Of a stretch of 64,000 bases of DNA, positions 43,748 through 54,020 are shown piece by piece. The notes under the pieces are model-generated. The model saw only the letters and a list, made by a program, of their open reading frames with translations, did no database searches and was not told the origin of the DNA. The stretch's first letter is position 1. Each line of letters opens with the position of its first letter. Source of the DNA: Rhodanobacteraceae bacterium (GTDB taxonomy: Bacteria; Pseudomonadota; Gammaproteobacteria; Xanthomonadales; Rhodanobacteraceae); NCBI GenBank assembly GCA_030167125.1, contig CP126531.1:1240001-1304000 (forward strand), read 5' to 3'. The translations under genes and the position numbers were made by a program.

Positions 43748-45603
43748 CACGGCGAACCTCCCGGCTGCGGCAGCGCGAACACGTACAGCACGCCGCCCTT
43801 GGCGGTGTAGTCCGGAAGATCCTGGGTCGCGCCGACGAAACCCAAGGCGCCGTACGGATCGCGTGGATCGAGATCGCCCGCCACCACCGCGCCGGACCAG
43901 CCGCCGACGCCGGCCAGCACCGCGATGTATTCGCGGCCGTCCGGTCCCTTGAATGCGATCGGCTGCGCGCTGATGCCCGAACCCACGCGGAATTTCCACA
44001 GCAGCTTGCCGGTTCTGGCATCCACCGCCTTGAACCAGCGATCCATGGTGCCGTAGAACGCGACGCCGCCCGCGGTGACCAGCGCGCCGCTCCACACCGG
44101 GAAGTTCTCGTGATCCGACCAGATCACCTTGGCGTGCACCGGATCGTACGCGGTGAACGCGCCACGCCAGCCGCCCGGCGCCGCCTTCATCGCGACTTTC
44201 GCGCCGACATACGGCGTGCCTTCGATGTAGCTGACCTTGCTGACCTCCTCGTCCTGGCACAAATGGTTGTGCGGGATGTACAGCAGGCCCGTCACCGGCG
44301 AGTACGCGCTCGGCTGCCAGTCCTTCCCGCCGGTCGAGGCGGGGCAGATGTCGTGGACGGTCTTGTCGAGCTGCGGCACCTTGGCGGGATTCACCACCGG
44401 CGCGCCGGTGACCAGGTTGACGCGCTCGACGGTGTTGGTGCCGGGCATGAACGGCTGCGCGGAAATGATCTTGCCGGTGGTGCGGTCCTGCACGTACAGG
44501 AAGCCGTTGCGATCCGGATGCGCCAGCAGTTCGCGCGGCTTGCCGTCGATGTCGGCATTGAACAGCACGCTCTCGTTGACGCCGTCGTAGTCGTGCGTGT
44601 CGTGCGGGTTCCACTGCACCGCCCACTTCGCCATGCCGGTATCGGGATCGCGCGCGAACAGCGTGCAGGTCCAGAAGTTGAGGCCGGGGCGCTGATAGGC
44701 GTTCCACGGTCCCGGGTTGCCGGTGCCGTAGTAGATGAGGTTCGCCTTCGGATCGTAGGTGATCCAGCCCCATACCGGCCCGCCGCCGATTTCCCACGCG
44801 GCCTTGTTGGGCCAGCTGCTTTCGCCGAGGTTCGGGCCCTTGTCCTCCGGATAGGGCGGATTGAAGTCGTTGCCGATCAGCACGTCCTTGTCGGGACCAG
44901 TCGAATACGCCGTCCATTGCACCTTGCCGGTGTTGGTGTCCAGCGATTTCAGCCAGCCGCGCACGCCCAGTTCGCCGCCGCTGACGCCCACCAGCACGTG
45001 GTTCTTCACCACCAGCGGCGCCATCGTGATGGTCTCGCCGTGGCTGATGTCGCCGAGCTTGGTGTTCCAGACCTGCTTGCCGGTCGCGGCATCGACGGCG
45101 ATCGTGTGGTCGTCCAGCGTGTTCATGAAGATCTTGCCGTCCGAATACGCGACCCCGCGATTCACCACGTCGCAGCACGCGACGCCTTGCGAGGCACGCG
45201 CGGGATGCGGCTTGAACACCCATTTGATGGCGCCGTCCCTGGACAGGTCGAGCGCATAGAGGATGTCCGGCCACGGCGTGATCACGTACATCGTGTCGCC
45301 GATCACCAGCGGCGCCGCTTCGTGGCCGCGCAGCACGCCGGTCGAAAACGTCCACGCCACCGAAAGTTTTTTCACATTGGCGGCGTCGATCTGCTTCAGG
45401 CCGCTGAAGCGCGTGCCCGCATAGTTCTTGGCCGGCATCGGCCAGTCGGCGGGATCGTTCTCGAGCTGCGTGAGGCTTTCGCCGGCCGCGGGCTGCGCGG
45501 CACTGCTGCGCGCGGACGCCGGCGCCGTGTGCTTCTGCGCGCGCGCCTGCACTGTCGCGAACAGCGCGGTGGAAATGGCGACGGCCAAGGCGAGTCTTTT
45601 CAT
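43747..45603 (-). CDS. PQQ-dependent alcohol dehydrogenase with lanthanide-type D-Y-D motif
   Basis: 618 residues: signal peptide (KRLALAVAISTALFATVQARA) and an eight-bladed quinoprotein propeller. It has the adjacent-cysteine ring of methanol/ethanol dehydrogenases (Cys143-Cys144 in GVACCDVV), tryptophan-docking repeats such as TGKLLWKF, and the catalytic Asp338 in HDTHDYDGVNE. The residue two positions on is Asp340; in calcium enzymes such as MxaF this is Ala, while XoxF and PedH/ExaF-type lanthanide enzymes have Asp. So a lanthanide-PQQ cofactor is predicted. The substrate is a short alcohol by family. AAGGAGG lies six bases before the ATG. First gene of a run that leads to its own oxidase. 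Confidence 0.92.
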   Translation of the reverse strand: MKRLALAVAISTALFATVQARAQKHTAPASARSSAAQPAAGESLTQLENDPADWPMPAKNYAGTRFSGLKQIDAANVKKLSVAWTFSTGVLRGHEAAPLVIGDTMYVITPWPDILYALDLSRDGAIKWVFKPHPARASQGVACCDVVNRGVAYSDGKIFMNTLDDHTIAVDAATGKQVWNTKLGDISHGETITMAPLVVKNHVLVGVSGGELGVRGWLKSLDTNTGKVQWTAYSTGPDKDVLIGNDFNPPYPEDKGPNLGESSWPNKAAWEIGGGPVWGWITYDPKANLIYYGTGNPGPWNAYQRPGLNFWTCTLFARDPDTGMAKWAVQWNPHDTHDYDGVNESVLFNADIDGKPRELLAHPDRNGFLYVQDRTTGKIISAQPFMPGTNTVERVNLVTGAPVVNPAKVPQLDKTVHDICPASTGGKDWQPSAYSPVTGLLYIPHNHLCQDEEVSKVSYIEGTPYVGAKVAMKAAPGGWRGAFTAYDPVHAKVIWSDHENFPVWSGALVTAGGVAFYGTMDRWFKAVDARTGKLLWKFRVGSGISAQPIAFKGPDGREYIAVLAGVGGWSGAVVAGDLDPRDPYGALGFVGATQDLPDYTAKGGVLYVFALPQPGGSP

Positions 45604-45658
45604 CGATGCCTCCTTGGCATCATCCGCAGCCGGCATCCCGCCGGGCGAAAGCCGGCGC

Positions 45659-46186
45659 TCAGTGATCGCCGTTGTTCTGGTCGGCGGCCTGCTTCAGGGT
45701 GTGCAGGTGCTTCTTCAGCACCGGCAGCGCCGATTGCGCGAGCTGCTTCACCTGCGGCGACGAACCGTGCTGGATTTCGCGCTCGGTCAGCTCGATCGCC
45801 TTGACGTGGCCGTCGGCTTCATCGTGTGTCCAGGTCTGGTCGAACTGCGTGCCCGACAGCGCCTTGAACGCCTTGGCTTCCTGCTTCTGCTCCGCGTTCG
45901 GTTCGGCCGGCAGCTCCACGCCCAGCTGCTGTGCAACGGGCCGCAGCTTGGCGTCGAGTTGCGCGTGATCCTTGCTCAGCATGCGCCCGGCGTTGCGCAC
46001 CGCGTCGGTGTGGCCCTTTTCGGCCGCGAGATTGCCGGACTGGATTTCCGCGAGGTTGTCCTGGTGCGCGGCGGTCAACCAGCTGTTGTCCTGCGACGCG
46101 GTTTGCGGACTCGCGGCCAGCGCGGCGACGGCGGCGGCGGCGGCGGGAAGAGCGAACAGGACGAGAAGCAACGAAATCCTTTTCAT
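45659..46186 (-). CDS. DUF4142 periplasmic protein
   Basis: 175 residues: signal peptide (KRISLLLVLFALPAAAAAV) and a helical ferritin-like DUF4142 domain with SWLTAAHQDNLAEIQSGNLA, MLSKDHAQLDAKL and the C-terminal LPVLKKHLHTLKQA. Family members are often stress-induced; no activity is known. AAGGAGG precedes the ATG. A TTCACG-type motif lies 67 bases upstream. It lies 55 bases before the PQQ dehydrogenase start on the same strand and could be read into that operon. Confidence 0.82.
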   Translation of the reverse strand: MKRISLLLVLFALPAAAAAVAALAASPQTASQDNSWLTAAHQDNLAEIQSGNLAAEKGHTDAVRNAGRMLSKDHAQLDAKLRPVAQQLGVELPAEPNAEQKQEAKAFKALSGTQFDQTWTHDEADGHVKAIELTEREIQHGSSPQVKQLAQSALPVLKKHLHTLKQAADQNNGDH

Positions 46187-46253
46187 GACGTCAGGCCTCC
46201 TTGCCCGATGCTGGAGTACTGCATCCGTTTGCAGCACGCCGGAGTCTATGCAG

Positions 46254-46265
46254 CCCGCCGTGAAC
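46254..46265 (-). promoter_or_regulatory. TTCACG-type motif upstream of the DUF4142 gene
   Basis: GTTCACGGCGGG on the minus strand, 67 bases before the start at 46186, with CATAGACT following nine bases after TTCACG, at the same offset as CATAATCG in the site at 12034-12045. Confidence 0.35.
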
Positions 46266-46271
46266 CCGGCG

Positions 46272-47180
46272 TCACGATGCGCCGGGTTGCGGCGGCGTGC
46301 CGTCGGATGCCTGCGCGCGCAGCGCGTGCGCCTTCGGCTGGATGGGTTTGCCGAACCGGCACGCGACCACCTTGGTGATCTGCGCGCCGAGGAACAGGAT
46401 CAGCGCGCTGTAATAGACCCACACGACGATCAGGATCAGCGAGCCGGCCGCACCCGCGGAGCTGTAGCGCAGGCGCGCAAGATAAACGCCCAGCACGAAC
46501 TTGCCGGCGGTCAGCAATGCCGCCGTGATCAGCGCGCCCGCCATCACTTCGTGCCAGGCGATCTCGGCGTCGGGCACGTACTTGAACAACAACGCGATCA
46601 GCCCGACCAGGATTCCGAAGGAAACCAGCGCGCCGGCCACGCGGATCGCGATGCCGGCGCCCGGGAAAAGCTGCGAGAGGTGATCCTGCGCGCCCGCGAG
46701 CGCGACGCTCAACGCCATTGATACCAGCAGCACGAACGCCATGCCCAGCACGATCGCCAGCGCGAGCACGCGCGAACCGAGCAGGCGCCACACCACGTTG
46801 CGCGCAGGCGCTGCGCGCACGTTCCAGATCTGGTTGAGCGCGGTCTGCAGGTGCGCGAACACGGTGGTGGCGCCGACCACCAGCACCGCGACGCCGACGA
46901 TGGTCGAAACCACGCCGGCGTGGTGGTTGCCGGCCTGCGTCATCAGCGCGCGCACCACGTCGGCTTCCTGCGCGCCCACCATCGCGTCGACGTATTGCAG
47001 CAATTGTTCGCGCGCGGTGGCCTCGCCGAAAACCAGTCCCGCCAGCCCCGTCAGCAACAGGAGCAGCGGCGCCATCGAAAGCAGCGTGTAGTAACTCAGG
47101 GCCGCGGCGAGCTGGAACGGCTTGTTCTCGAAAAAGCCGGTGGCGATGGCCTTCAGCGTTTGCCACGTCGTCCTGAACAC
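46272..47180 (-). CDS. YihY/UPF0761 family inner-membrane protein
   Basis: 302 residues with about six membrane helices. The N-terminal family pattern is FFENKPFQLAAALSYYTLLSMAPLLLLL; later GVAVLVVGATTVFAHLQTALNQIWNV and ILIVVWVYYSALILFLGAQ are diagnostic of the YihY/BrkB family (once mis-annotated as ribonuclease BN). Function unknown, possibly a transporter. GGGAGG lies before the ATG. Confidence 0.87.
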   Translation of the reverse strand: MFRTTWQTLKAIATGFFENKPFQLAAALSYYTLLSMAPLLLLLTGLAGLVFGEATAREQLLQYVDAMVGAQEADVVRALMTQAGNHHAGVVSTIVGVAVLVVGATTVFAHLQTALNQIWNVRAAPARNVVWRLLGSRVLALAIVLGMAFVLLVSMALSVALAGAQDHLSQLFPGAGIAIRVAGALVSFGILVGLIALLFKYVPDAEIAWHEVMAGALITAALLTAGKFVLGVYLARLRYSSAGAAGSLILIVVWVYYSALILFLGAQITKVVACRFGKPIQPKAHALRAQASDGTPPQPGAS

Positions 47181-47335
47181 GCCGGCCTCCCTCGCGCATA
47201 CACATCGAAAGGATGCCAGCTATCTCGATGCGATATGTCGACGCAGCGTGTTGATCCCGTTCGCGCCCAACCGGTTGCCGCAGCGCACCCAGTTTGCGCG
47301 CAGCTGGACGGCTGGCGCGGTTCCCGAAGCGTGGA

Positions 47336-48985
47336 TCAGGCGATCGCCTTATCCACGACCTGTTGCGCCTCGGCGAGGATCGATTGCAGGTGTCGTTCGT
47401 CCCTGAAGCTCTCTGCATAAATCTTGTAGATGTCCTCGGTGCCCGATGGCCTTGCTGCAAACCAGCCGTGTTCTGCGACCACCTTGACGCCGCCGATCGG
47501 CGCGCCGTTGCCGGGTGCCTTGTCCAGCACCGCTTCGACCTTGTCGCCGCCCAGCGTATCCAGCTTGATTTCACTCGCGGAAAGCCTGGAAAGCTTTTGT
47601 TTCTGCGCGGCATCGGCCGCCGCCTGGACGCGGTTGGCGAACGGACGGCCGAACTCGCGGGCGAGCGCGCCGTACACCTCGCCCGGATCGCGTCCCGCCT
47701 TGGCGGTGATCTCGGCCGACAACAACGCAGGCACGATGCCATCCTTGTCGGTGGTCCAGACCGAACCGTCCATGCGCAGGAACGAAGCGCCCGCGCTTTC
47801 CTCGCCGCCGAAACCCAGCGAACCGTCGAACAATCCCGGCGCGAACCACTTGAAGCCGACCGGCACTTCGAACAGCTTGCGAGCGGCCTTCTTCGCCACC
47901 CGGTCGATCAGCGCGGTGCTGACCACGGTCTTGCCGACCGCGGCAGTAGCCGGCCATCGCTTCCGCTCGCGGAACAGGTAGTCGATCATCACCGTCAGGT
48001 AATGATTGGCGTTGAGCAATCCCGACGAACGCGTCACCACGCCGTGGCGGTCGTGGTCGGTGTCACAGGCGAACGCCACGTCATATTTGTCCTTCAGCGC
48101 GAGCAGGCGCTGCATCGCGTATTCGGACGAAGGATCCATCCGGATCTTGCCGTCCCAATCCACGGTCATGAACGCGAAGCGCGGATCGACTTCCTCGCTG
48201 ACGACGGTCAGGTCGATCCCGTAACGCTGGGCGATCGGCGCCCAGTAATGCACGCCGGCACCGCCCAGCGGATCGACCGCCAGCTTCAACCCCGAACCGC
48301 GGATCGCGTCGAAGTCGATCACGTTCGCGAGGTCGGAAACGTAGGCGTCGAGGTAATCGTGGGTGTGCGTGGTCGACGCCGCGCAGGCCTGCGCGAACGG
48401 CACGCGCTTGACGCCCGCCAGCCTGTTTTCGAGATAGTGGTTGGCCTGCTTCTGCACCCAGCCGGTGATTTCGGTTCCCGCAGGCCCGCCGTTGACCGGG
48501 TTGTACTTGAAGCCGCCGTTGTCGGGCGGGTTGTGCGACGGCGTGATCACGATGCCGTCGGCCAAGCCCGATTCGCGGCCGCGGTTGTGCACGAGGATCG
48601 CGTGCGAGATCGCAGGCGTGGGCGTGAACTCACCGCCCTTCGAGGTCATCACTTCGACGCCGTTCGCCGCCAGCACCTCCAGCGCATTGCGGAACGCCGG
48701 CTGCGACAGCGCGTGCGTGTCGAACCCGATGAACAGCGGCCCGGTGACGGATTCCTTGGCGCGGTAGTCGCAGATCGCCTGCGTGATCGCGAGGATGTGC
48801 CACTCGTTGAAACTGCCGTCCAGCGACGAGCCGCGGTGGCCGGATGTTCCGAACGCGACGCGCTGCGCCGGATCGGACGGATCCGGACGTCTATCCGCAT
48901 AAGCGGCCAGAAGCTTGTCGACGTCGACCAGGATGTCCCTCGGCGCCGGCCTGCCCGCGAGCGGACTGATCTTTTCGCCGCTCAT
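47336..48985 (-). CDS. pgm: Phosphoglucomutase
   Basis: 549 residues, alpha-D-phosphohexomutase family. Catalytic phosphoserine in [15 protein letters not shown], metal-binding loop [11 protein letters not shown], sugar-binding loop [12 protein letters not shown] and phosphate-binding loop [13 protein letters not shown]. It interconverts glucose-1-phosphate and glucose-6-phosphate. The ATG at 48985 begins the conserved [15 protein letters not shown] start; GGGGAAGG directly beyond a palindromic repeat serves as ribosome-binding site. Downstream of pgi on the same strand, separated by 190 repeat-rich bases. Confidence 0.95.
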   Translation of the reverse strand: MSGEKISPLAGRPAPRDILVDVDKLLAAYADRRPDPSDPAQRVAFGTSGHRGSSLDGSFNEWHILAITQAICDYRAKESVTGPLFIGFDTHALSQPAFRNALEVLAANGVEVMTSKGGEFTPTPAISHAILVHNRGRESGLADGIVITPSHNPPDNGGFKYNPVNGGPAGTEITGWVQKQANHYLENRLAGVKRVPFAQACAASTTHTHDYLDAYVSDLANVIDFDAIRGSGLKLAVDPLGGAGVHYWAPIAQRYGIDLTVVSEEVDPRFAFMTVDWDGKIRMDPSSEYAMQRLLALKDKYDVAFACDTDHDRHGVVTRSSGLLNANHYLTVMIDYLFRERKRWPATAAVGKTVVSTALIDRVAKKAARKLFEVPVGFKWFAPGLFDGSLGFGGEESAGASFLRMDGSVWTTDKDGIVPALLSAEITAKAGRDPGEVYGALAREFGRPFANRVQAAADAAQKQKLSRLSASEIKLDTLGGDKVEAVLDKAPGNGAPIGGVKVVAEHGWFAARPSGTEDIYKIYAESFRDERHLQSILAEAQQVVDKAIA

Positions 48986-48997
48986 GGCGTACACCTT

Positions 48998-49144
48998 CCC
49001 CTCTCCCCCAAACGGCACTTTCGTTTGGGGGAGAGGGCCAGGGTGAGGGGAGATTCATTCGGTGCGACTGGGAGATTCCAGCAATGCGAGACCCATTCCC
49101 CCTCACCCCAACCCTCTCCCCCGGGCAAAGCTCGGGGGAGAGGA
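48998..49144. repeat. Palindromic repeat family B between pgi and pgm
   Basis: Hairpin 1 has arms CCCTCTCCCCCAAAC and GTTTGGGGGAGAGGG, the same stem as in the sco gene. Hairpin 2 has arms CCTCTCCCCCGGGC and GCTCGGGGGAGAGG with one G-T mismatch. The edge of the element supplies the GGGGAAGG before pgm. Confidence 0.85.
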
Positions 49145-49175
49145 AGACAAGCGCGCGATGCGCGTGAAAGCAACA

Positions 49176-50807
49176 TCATCGGCCACCCTTGCGCGCCGCG
49201 CGATAACGGCGGATCAGCGCGTTGGTGGAGCTGTCGTGTTCGAGCTTCGGCTCCGTCGCATCCTGCAGCTGCGGGATCACCTTCTTGGCGAGCTCCTTGC
49301 CGAGTTCGACGCCCCATTGATCGAATGAATCGATGTGCCAGATCGCGCCTTGGGTGAACACGCTGTGTTCGTACAGCGCAACCAGCGCGCCCAGCGAATG
49401 CGGCGTCAGGTTTTCAGCGAGGATGGTGTTGGTGGGGCGGTTGCCTTCGCAGACCCGATGCGGCACCAGCCATCCCGGCGTGCCTTCCGCACGCACCTGC
49501 TCCGGCGTCTTGCCGAACGCCAGCGCTTCGGTCTGCGCGATCAGGTTGGCCATCAGGAGATCCTGCTGGCCGCCCAGCGGATTCAATGAATGCAGGAAGC
49601 CGATGAAGTCGCACGGAATCAGGCGCGTGCCCTGGTGGATCAGCTGATAGAACGAATGCTGGCCGTTGGTGCCGGGCTCGCCCCAGTAGATCGGGCCGGT
49701 CGGGTAATCGACATGCTGGCCGGACAGCGTCACGTGCTTGCCGTTCGACTCCATCGTCAACTGCTGAAGGTACGCGGGGAAGCGCTTCAGGTATTGCGCG
49801 TACGGCAGCACCGCGACGGTCTGCGCGCCGAAGAAATCGTTGTACCAAGTCGAAAGGAGGCCCATCAGCAAAGGCAGGTTCCCTTCGGCCGGCGTGCTCT
49901 TGAAATGCACGTCCATCGCATGGAAGCCCGCCAGCATTTCGCGGAAGGCTTCCGGCCCGATCGCCAGCATCGTGGACAGGCCGATCGCCGAATCCATCGA
50001 ATAGCGGCCGCCGACCCAGTCCCAGAAACCGAACATGTTGGCGGTGTCGATGCCGAACTTTCCGACTTCTTCCGCATTCGTCGAAACCGCGACGAAATGT
50101 TTCGCGACGGCGGACTCGTCGCCGCCGAGCTTGTGCAGGCACCAGTCCCGCGCGGCGTGCGCGTTGGTCAGCGTCTCCAGCGTAGTGAAGGTCTTGGAGC
50201 AGATGACGAACAGCGTTTCCTCGGCATCGAGGTCGCGCGTCGCTTCCACGAAATCGGTGGGATCGACGTTCGACACGAACCGGAACGTCATGTCACGGCG
50301 GCTGTAGTGCTTCAGCGCCTCGTAGGCCATCACCGGACCCAAGTCGGAACCGCCGATGCCGATCGAAATGACGTTCCTGATCGGCTTTCCGGAATGCCCT
50401 TTCCATTCGCCGGAACGTACCTTGTCGCTGAAGGCGGCCATGCGGTCGAGCACTTCGTGCACGACATCCTTGCCATCGACCAAAATCTTTTCGCCGCGCG
50501 GCGCGCGCAGCGCCACGTGCAGCACCGCGCGTTTCTCGGTTTCGTTGATCCTGTCGCCGCGGAACATCGCGTCGCGCCGCGCGAACACGCCGCGCGCCTT
50601 CGCGAGCTTCTGCAACAGGCGCAGGGTTTCAGCGTTGACGAGGTTCTTGGAATAGTCGAGGTACAGCCCCGCGCCTTCCGCCGTCAGCCGCGTGCCGCGA
50701 TCAGAATCGGCGTCGAACAGTTGCTTCAGCGTGGTGCCGCGCAGCGACTGCCAATGCTTCGCCAGCGCCTGCCATTCCGGCGAGGCACGCAGCGAGGGCG
50801 CACTCAC
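49176..50807 (-). CDS. pgi: Glucose-6-phosphate isomerase
   Basis: 543 residues, full length. Signature [24 protein letters not shown] block (here [14 protein letters not shown]), the second family signature around [15 protein letters not shown] (preceded by FGFWDWVGG), catalytic Glu in [12 protein letters not shown] and catalytic Lys in the C-terminal region. It converts glucose-6-phosphate and fructose-6-phosphate. The GTG start at 50807 overlaps the transaldolase stop (GTGA). Confidence 0.95.
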   Translation of the reverse strand: MSAPSLRASPEWQALAKHWQSLRGTTLKQLFDADSDRGTRLTAEGAGLYLDYSKNLVNAETLRLLQKLAKARGVFARRDAMFRGDRINETEKRAVLHVALRAPRGEKILVDGKDVVHEVLDRMAAFSDKVRSGEWKGHSGKPIRNVISIGIGGSDLGPVMAYEALKHYSRRDMTFRFVSNVDPTDFVEATRDLDAEETLFVICSKTFTTLETLTNAHAARDWCLHKLGGDESAVAKHFVAVSTNAEEVGKFGIDTANMFGFWDWVGGRYSMDSAIGLSTMLAIGPEAFREMLAGFHAMDVHFKSTPAEGNLPLLMGLLSTWYNDFFGAQTVAVLPYAQYLKRFPAYLQQLTMESNGKHVTLSGQHVDYPTGPIYWGEPGTNGQHSFYQLIHQGTRLIPCDFIGFLHSLNPLGGQQDLLMANLIAQTEALAFGKTPEQVRAEGTPGWLVPHRVCEGNRPTNTILAENLTPHSLGALVALYEHSVFTQGAIWHIDSFDQWGVELGKELAKKVIPQLQDATEPKLEHDSSTNALIRRYRAARKGGR

Positions 50808-51910
50808 GGACGCGCTCCCTGCCCCGCGGCTTTCGATCCGATCGTCGAACTTTTCTGGGTGATGCGTTCCAGCAGGTCGTTCCAGGATTTCACGAACGCG
50901 TCCGCACCCTCGCGCTGCAGGCGTCCGGCGAGTTCGGCATCGTCGATGCCGGCGGCCTTGAACTGCGCGATCACCTGCTCGCAGTCGCCGCCGTCCTTCG
51001 CCATCGCGCCATGCAGCTTGCCGTGGTCGGCGAAGGCCAGCAGGGTCTTGTCGGGCATCGTGTTGATGGTGTCGGGCGCGGCCAGCGCCTCGACGTACAG
51101 CGTGTCCGGCGCCTTCGGATCCTTGGTGCCGGTGCTGGCCCACAGCAGGCGCTGCGGATGCGCGCCGGCGGCGACGATCTTCTTCCAGCGCGGCGTCTCG
51201 CGCAGCTCGCAGTACGCCTTGTAGGTGCGCTGGCCGATCGCGATGCCCAGGCGGTCCTTCAACTCCGCCGGCACCTTGTCGGCGACCGCGACGTCCCAGC
51301 GGCTGATGAACAGCGACGCCACCGAATCGACATTGGGCGACTTGCCCTCGGCGATGCGGCGCTCGATGCCGCGCATCCACGCTTCCGCCGCGGCGAGGTA
51401 TTGCTCGCGCGAGAACAGCAGCGTCACGTTGATCGGTATGCCGCGGTAGATCGACTCCTCGATCGCAGGGATGCCTGCGGCCGTGCCGGGAATCTTGATG
51501 AACAGGTTGTCGCGGCGCGCCTTGCCGTGCAACGCGGCGGCCGACTGGATCGTGGACTCGGTGTCGTCGGCAAGCAGCGGCGAGACTTCCAGCGAGACGA
51601 AGCCGTCCACACCGTCGCTGGCGTGGAAGGCCGGCTTGAACAGGTCGGCGGCACGGGTGAGGTCCTGCAGCGCCAACGCGAAGAACAGGTCTTCGCCGTG
51701 CTGCCCGTCGGCGAGCAGGTCCGCAATCGCATCGTCGTAGTCGTGTCCGCCGGAGATCGCCTTGTCGAAAATCGACGGATTAGAGGTCAGGCCGGTCACG
51801 TCGTGCTCGGCGATGTATTTCGCCAACGTGCCGTCGTTCAACATCCCGCGGGTGATGTTGTCCAGCCAGATGCTCTGGCCGAGGTCGTGCAGTTGCTTGG
51901 TTGCGTTCAT
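50804..51910 (-). CDS. tal: Transaldolase
   Basis: 368 residues, the longer TalB-related form found beside pgi and zwf. Signatures: [13 protein letters not shown] at the N-terminus and the Schiff-base Lys in [16 protein letters not shown], then [12 protein letters not shown]. It moves a dihydroxyacetone unit between sugar phosphates in the non-oxidative pentose phosphate pathway. Four-base overlaps link it to pgi and to the HAD gene upstream. Confidence 0.95.
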   Translation of the reverse strand: MNATKQLHDLGQSIWLDNITRGMLNDGTLAKYIAEHDVTGLTSNPSIFDKAISGGHDYDDAIADLLADGQHGEDLFFALALQDLTRAADLFKPAFHASDGVDGFVSLEVSPLLADDTESTIQSAAALHGKARRDNLFIKIPGTAAGIPAIEESIYRGIPINVTLLFSREQYLAAAEAWMRGIERRIAEGKSPNVDSVASLFISRWDVAVADKVPAELKDRLGIAIGQRTYKAYCELRETPRWKKIVAAGAHPQRLLWASTGTKDPKAPDTLYVEALAAPDTINTMPDKTLLAFADHGKLHGAMAKDGGDCEQVIAQFKAAGIDDAELAGRLQREGADAFVKSWNDLLERITQKSSTIGSKAAGQGARP

Positions 51911-52626
51911 GGGTGCTCCGTGGCGGTGGCCGGTTTTGAAGAGGAATGGCCGGAAGGGGAAACAAAGGCACCGGCATCCAGGTCGCAGAGTTCGCGGATG
52001 CCGCCGAGTTCGATTTGCGCGGGCGGATATTCCTTGCGCGCGGCAGGGTCGTTCGCGTAGTGGCCCTGGCGCAAGAACACCGTGGTCAGGCGCTCGCGCC
52101 AGCGGCGCTTCATGCCGTCCAGCACGCGCAGCTTGTCCTCGACCATCACGTAATGCTGCGCGGGAAAACGCCGGGCCACATCGTCCAACATGCGTTCCTT
52201 GTGCACGTAGATCAAGACCCGATCCTGCACCGCGCGGGCGATACCGGATGCCGCGATCTTGCGCGGTTGCAGCACCACGTCGCCATCGGAAAGCACCACG
52301 CATTCGCCGAAACGCGACAGGTGCGCGATGGCATCGAACGCGCCCGGATACACGCGATCCGCAAACGGATAGTTGAGCAGCCACGCGGCCAGATCCTGCG
52401 CGCGCACCTCGTCGTCACACTCCAGCCGGAACTGCTGGATCGCGCCGAGGTAATCGGCGTAGCCGAGCTTCTCGCGCAGGGTTTCATAGATGTTCCAGTA
52501 CGTCTTCGCTGCGTCCGCGCCGAATAGTTTCGCGATGTGCGCGTCGAGGTCCGCCTGCACCCGGTCGTTGTCGAGCAGCGTGTTGTCGACATCGAGCAGG
52601 AACACCACGGGCGCGGCTGTATTCAT
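51907..52626 (-). CDS. HAD-family hydrolase
   Basis: 239 residues. Motif I is [12 protein letters not shown] (nucleophile and acid Asp), motif II is VVLSDGD, and motif IV is [13 protein letters not shown]; a helical cap lies between. It is probably a phosphatase for a sugar phosphate or phosphoglycolate-like compound; the substrate is unknown. Its place between zwf and tal with overlaps on both sides (ATGA) suggests a housekeeping or damage-repair role for the pentose pathway. Confidence 0.85.
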   Translation of the reverse strand: MNTAAPVVFLLDVDNTLLDNDRVQADLDAHIAKLFGADAAKTYWNIYETLREKLGYADYLGAIQQFRLECDDEVRAQDLAAWLLNYPFADRVYPGAFDAIAHLSRFGECVVLSDGDVVLQPRKIAASGIARAVQDRVLIYVHKERMLDDVARRFPAQHYVMVEDKLRVLDGMKRRWRERLTTVFLRQGHYANDPAARKEYPPAQIELGGIRELCDLDAGAFVSPSGHSSSKPATATEHP

Positions 52627-54020
52627 TGTTCGCCCTTGGCCGCCGGGTCGACCTTGGGATCGTTCCAGCCGCCCGCCTCCGCGATCAACGCGTCGGCCTG
52701 CTTCGGACCCCACGTGCCGGGTTTGTATTTGTGCACGGGCACCTTGTCGCCGATGATCGGATCCAACACGCGCCACGCTTCTTCCACGCAATCGTCGCGC
52801 GTGAACAACGCCGAGTCGCCGTCGATCGCGTCACCCAGCAGGCGTTCGTACGGCATCATGCCGGTGCGGATGTGGCGATGCGCGACCAGTTCCACCGGAT
52901 GGCCCTTCATCGCTTCGCCGGGTTCCTTCACCCGCGCACCGATCGAGATGATCACATCGGGACTCAGGCGGAAGCGGAAATGGTTGACCGCGCCGTTCGA
53001 GGGATCGTCGAACACCTGCTGCGGCGGATTCTTCAGGCGCACCAGCACCTCGGTGCACTTCACCGGCAACTGCTTGCCCGCGCGGATGAAGAACGGCACG
53101 CCGGCCCAGCGCCATGTATCCATGTGGATGCGCAGCGCGGCGAACGTCTCGACCTTGGAGTGCTTCGCCACGCCCGGCTCCTTCAGGTAACCATCGAACT
53201 GACCGCGCACGACGTCTTCCGGCTTCAGCGGGCGCATCGAGCGGAACAACCGCAGCTTCTCGTCGCGCATCGCGTCGGCGCTGCGGTTGGCGGGCGGGCT
53301 CATCGCCAGCAGCGCCAGCACCTGGAACATGTGGTTCTGCACCACGTCGCGGATCGCGCCGACCTCGTCGTAGAAGCGGCCGCGGCCCTGCACGCCGAAA
53401 TCCTCGGCCATGGTGATCTGCATGCTGGCGATGTGGTCGCGGTTCCAGAGCGGTTCCAGCAGTGCATTCGCAAAACGGAAATACAGCAGGTTCTGCACCG
53501 GTTCCTTGCCGAGGTAATGATCGATGCGGAAGATGTCGTGTTCGCGGAAGAAGCGGTGCAGCGTGCGGTTCAATGCGCGCGCGGATTTGAGGTCGCGGCC
53601 GAACGGCTTTTCGACGATCACGCGCGCGCCTTGCGAGCAACCCGACGCCGCCAGGCCCTTCACCACCGGCACGAACATGCTGGGCGGAATCGCGAGGTAG
53701 TGCAGCGGATGTTCGGCGTCGCCGAGTGCGTTGCGGAGTTTCTCGTAGGTGGAGGCGTCGCCGTAGTCGCCGTCGATGTACTGCATCTGCTTCGACAGCT
53801 TGGCGAACGCCGCCTTGTCGACCCCGCCGTGCTCCTTGAGGCTGTCCTCGGCGCGCTTGCGCAGCTTTTCGACGTCCCAGCCGGAACGCGCGATGCCGAT
53901 CACCGGCATGTCCAGCTTGCCGTCCTTGATCAACGCCTGCAGTGCCGGAAAGATCTGCTTGTACGCGAGGTCGCCGGTGGCACCGAAAAACACGAAGGCA
54001 TCGGACTTGGACGTTGCCAT
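52623..54020 (-). CDS. zwf: Glucose-6-phosphate 1-dehydrogenase
   Basis: 465 residues. Nucleotide-binding motif [17 protein letters not shown], active-site signature [15 protein letters not shown] with catalytic His, and [11 protein letters not shown]. It oxidises glucose-6-phosphate to 6-phosphogluconolactone. The ATG shares one base with the GH94 gene's stop (TGATG). Together with pgl and gnd further right, the whole oxidative branch is in the window. Confidence 0.96.
   Translation of the reverse strand: MATSKSDAFVFFGATGDLAYKQIFPALQALIKDGKLDMPVIGIARSGWDVEKLRKRAEDSLKEHGGVDKAAFAKLSKQMQYIDGDYGDASTYEKLRNALGDAEHPLHYLAIPPSMFVPVVKGLAASGCSQGARVIVEKPFGRDLKSARALNRTLHRFFREHDIFRIDHYLGKEPVQNLLYFRFANALLEPLWNRDHIASMQITMAEDFGVQGRGRFYDEVGAIRDVVQNHMFQVLALLAMSPPANRSADAMRDEKLRLFRSMRPLKPEDVVRGQFDGYLKEPGVAKHSKVETFAALRIHMDTWRWAGVPFFIRAGKQLPVKCTEVLVRLKNPPQQVFDDPSNGAVNHFRFRLSPDVIISIGARVKEPGEAMKGHPVELVAHRHIRTGMMPYERLLGDAIDGDSALFTRDDCVEEAWRVLDPIIGDKVPVHKYKPGTWGPKQADALIAEAGGWNDPKVDPAAKGEQ

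Noticed and set aside
43654..45804. 716-codon plus-strand frame opposite the PQQ dehydrogenase
   Set aside because: Antisense shadow; the minus strand encodes a recognisable quinoprotein with signal peptide and active-site residues.
46272..47180. Annotation of the YihY-like gene as ribonuclease BN
   Set aside because: That name comes from an old mis-assignment; the protein is an integral membrane protein without nuclease motifs.
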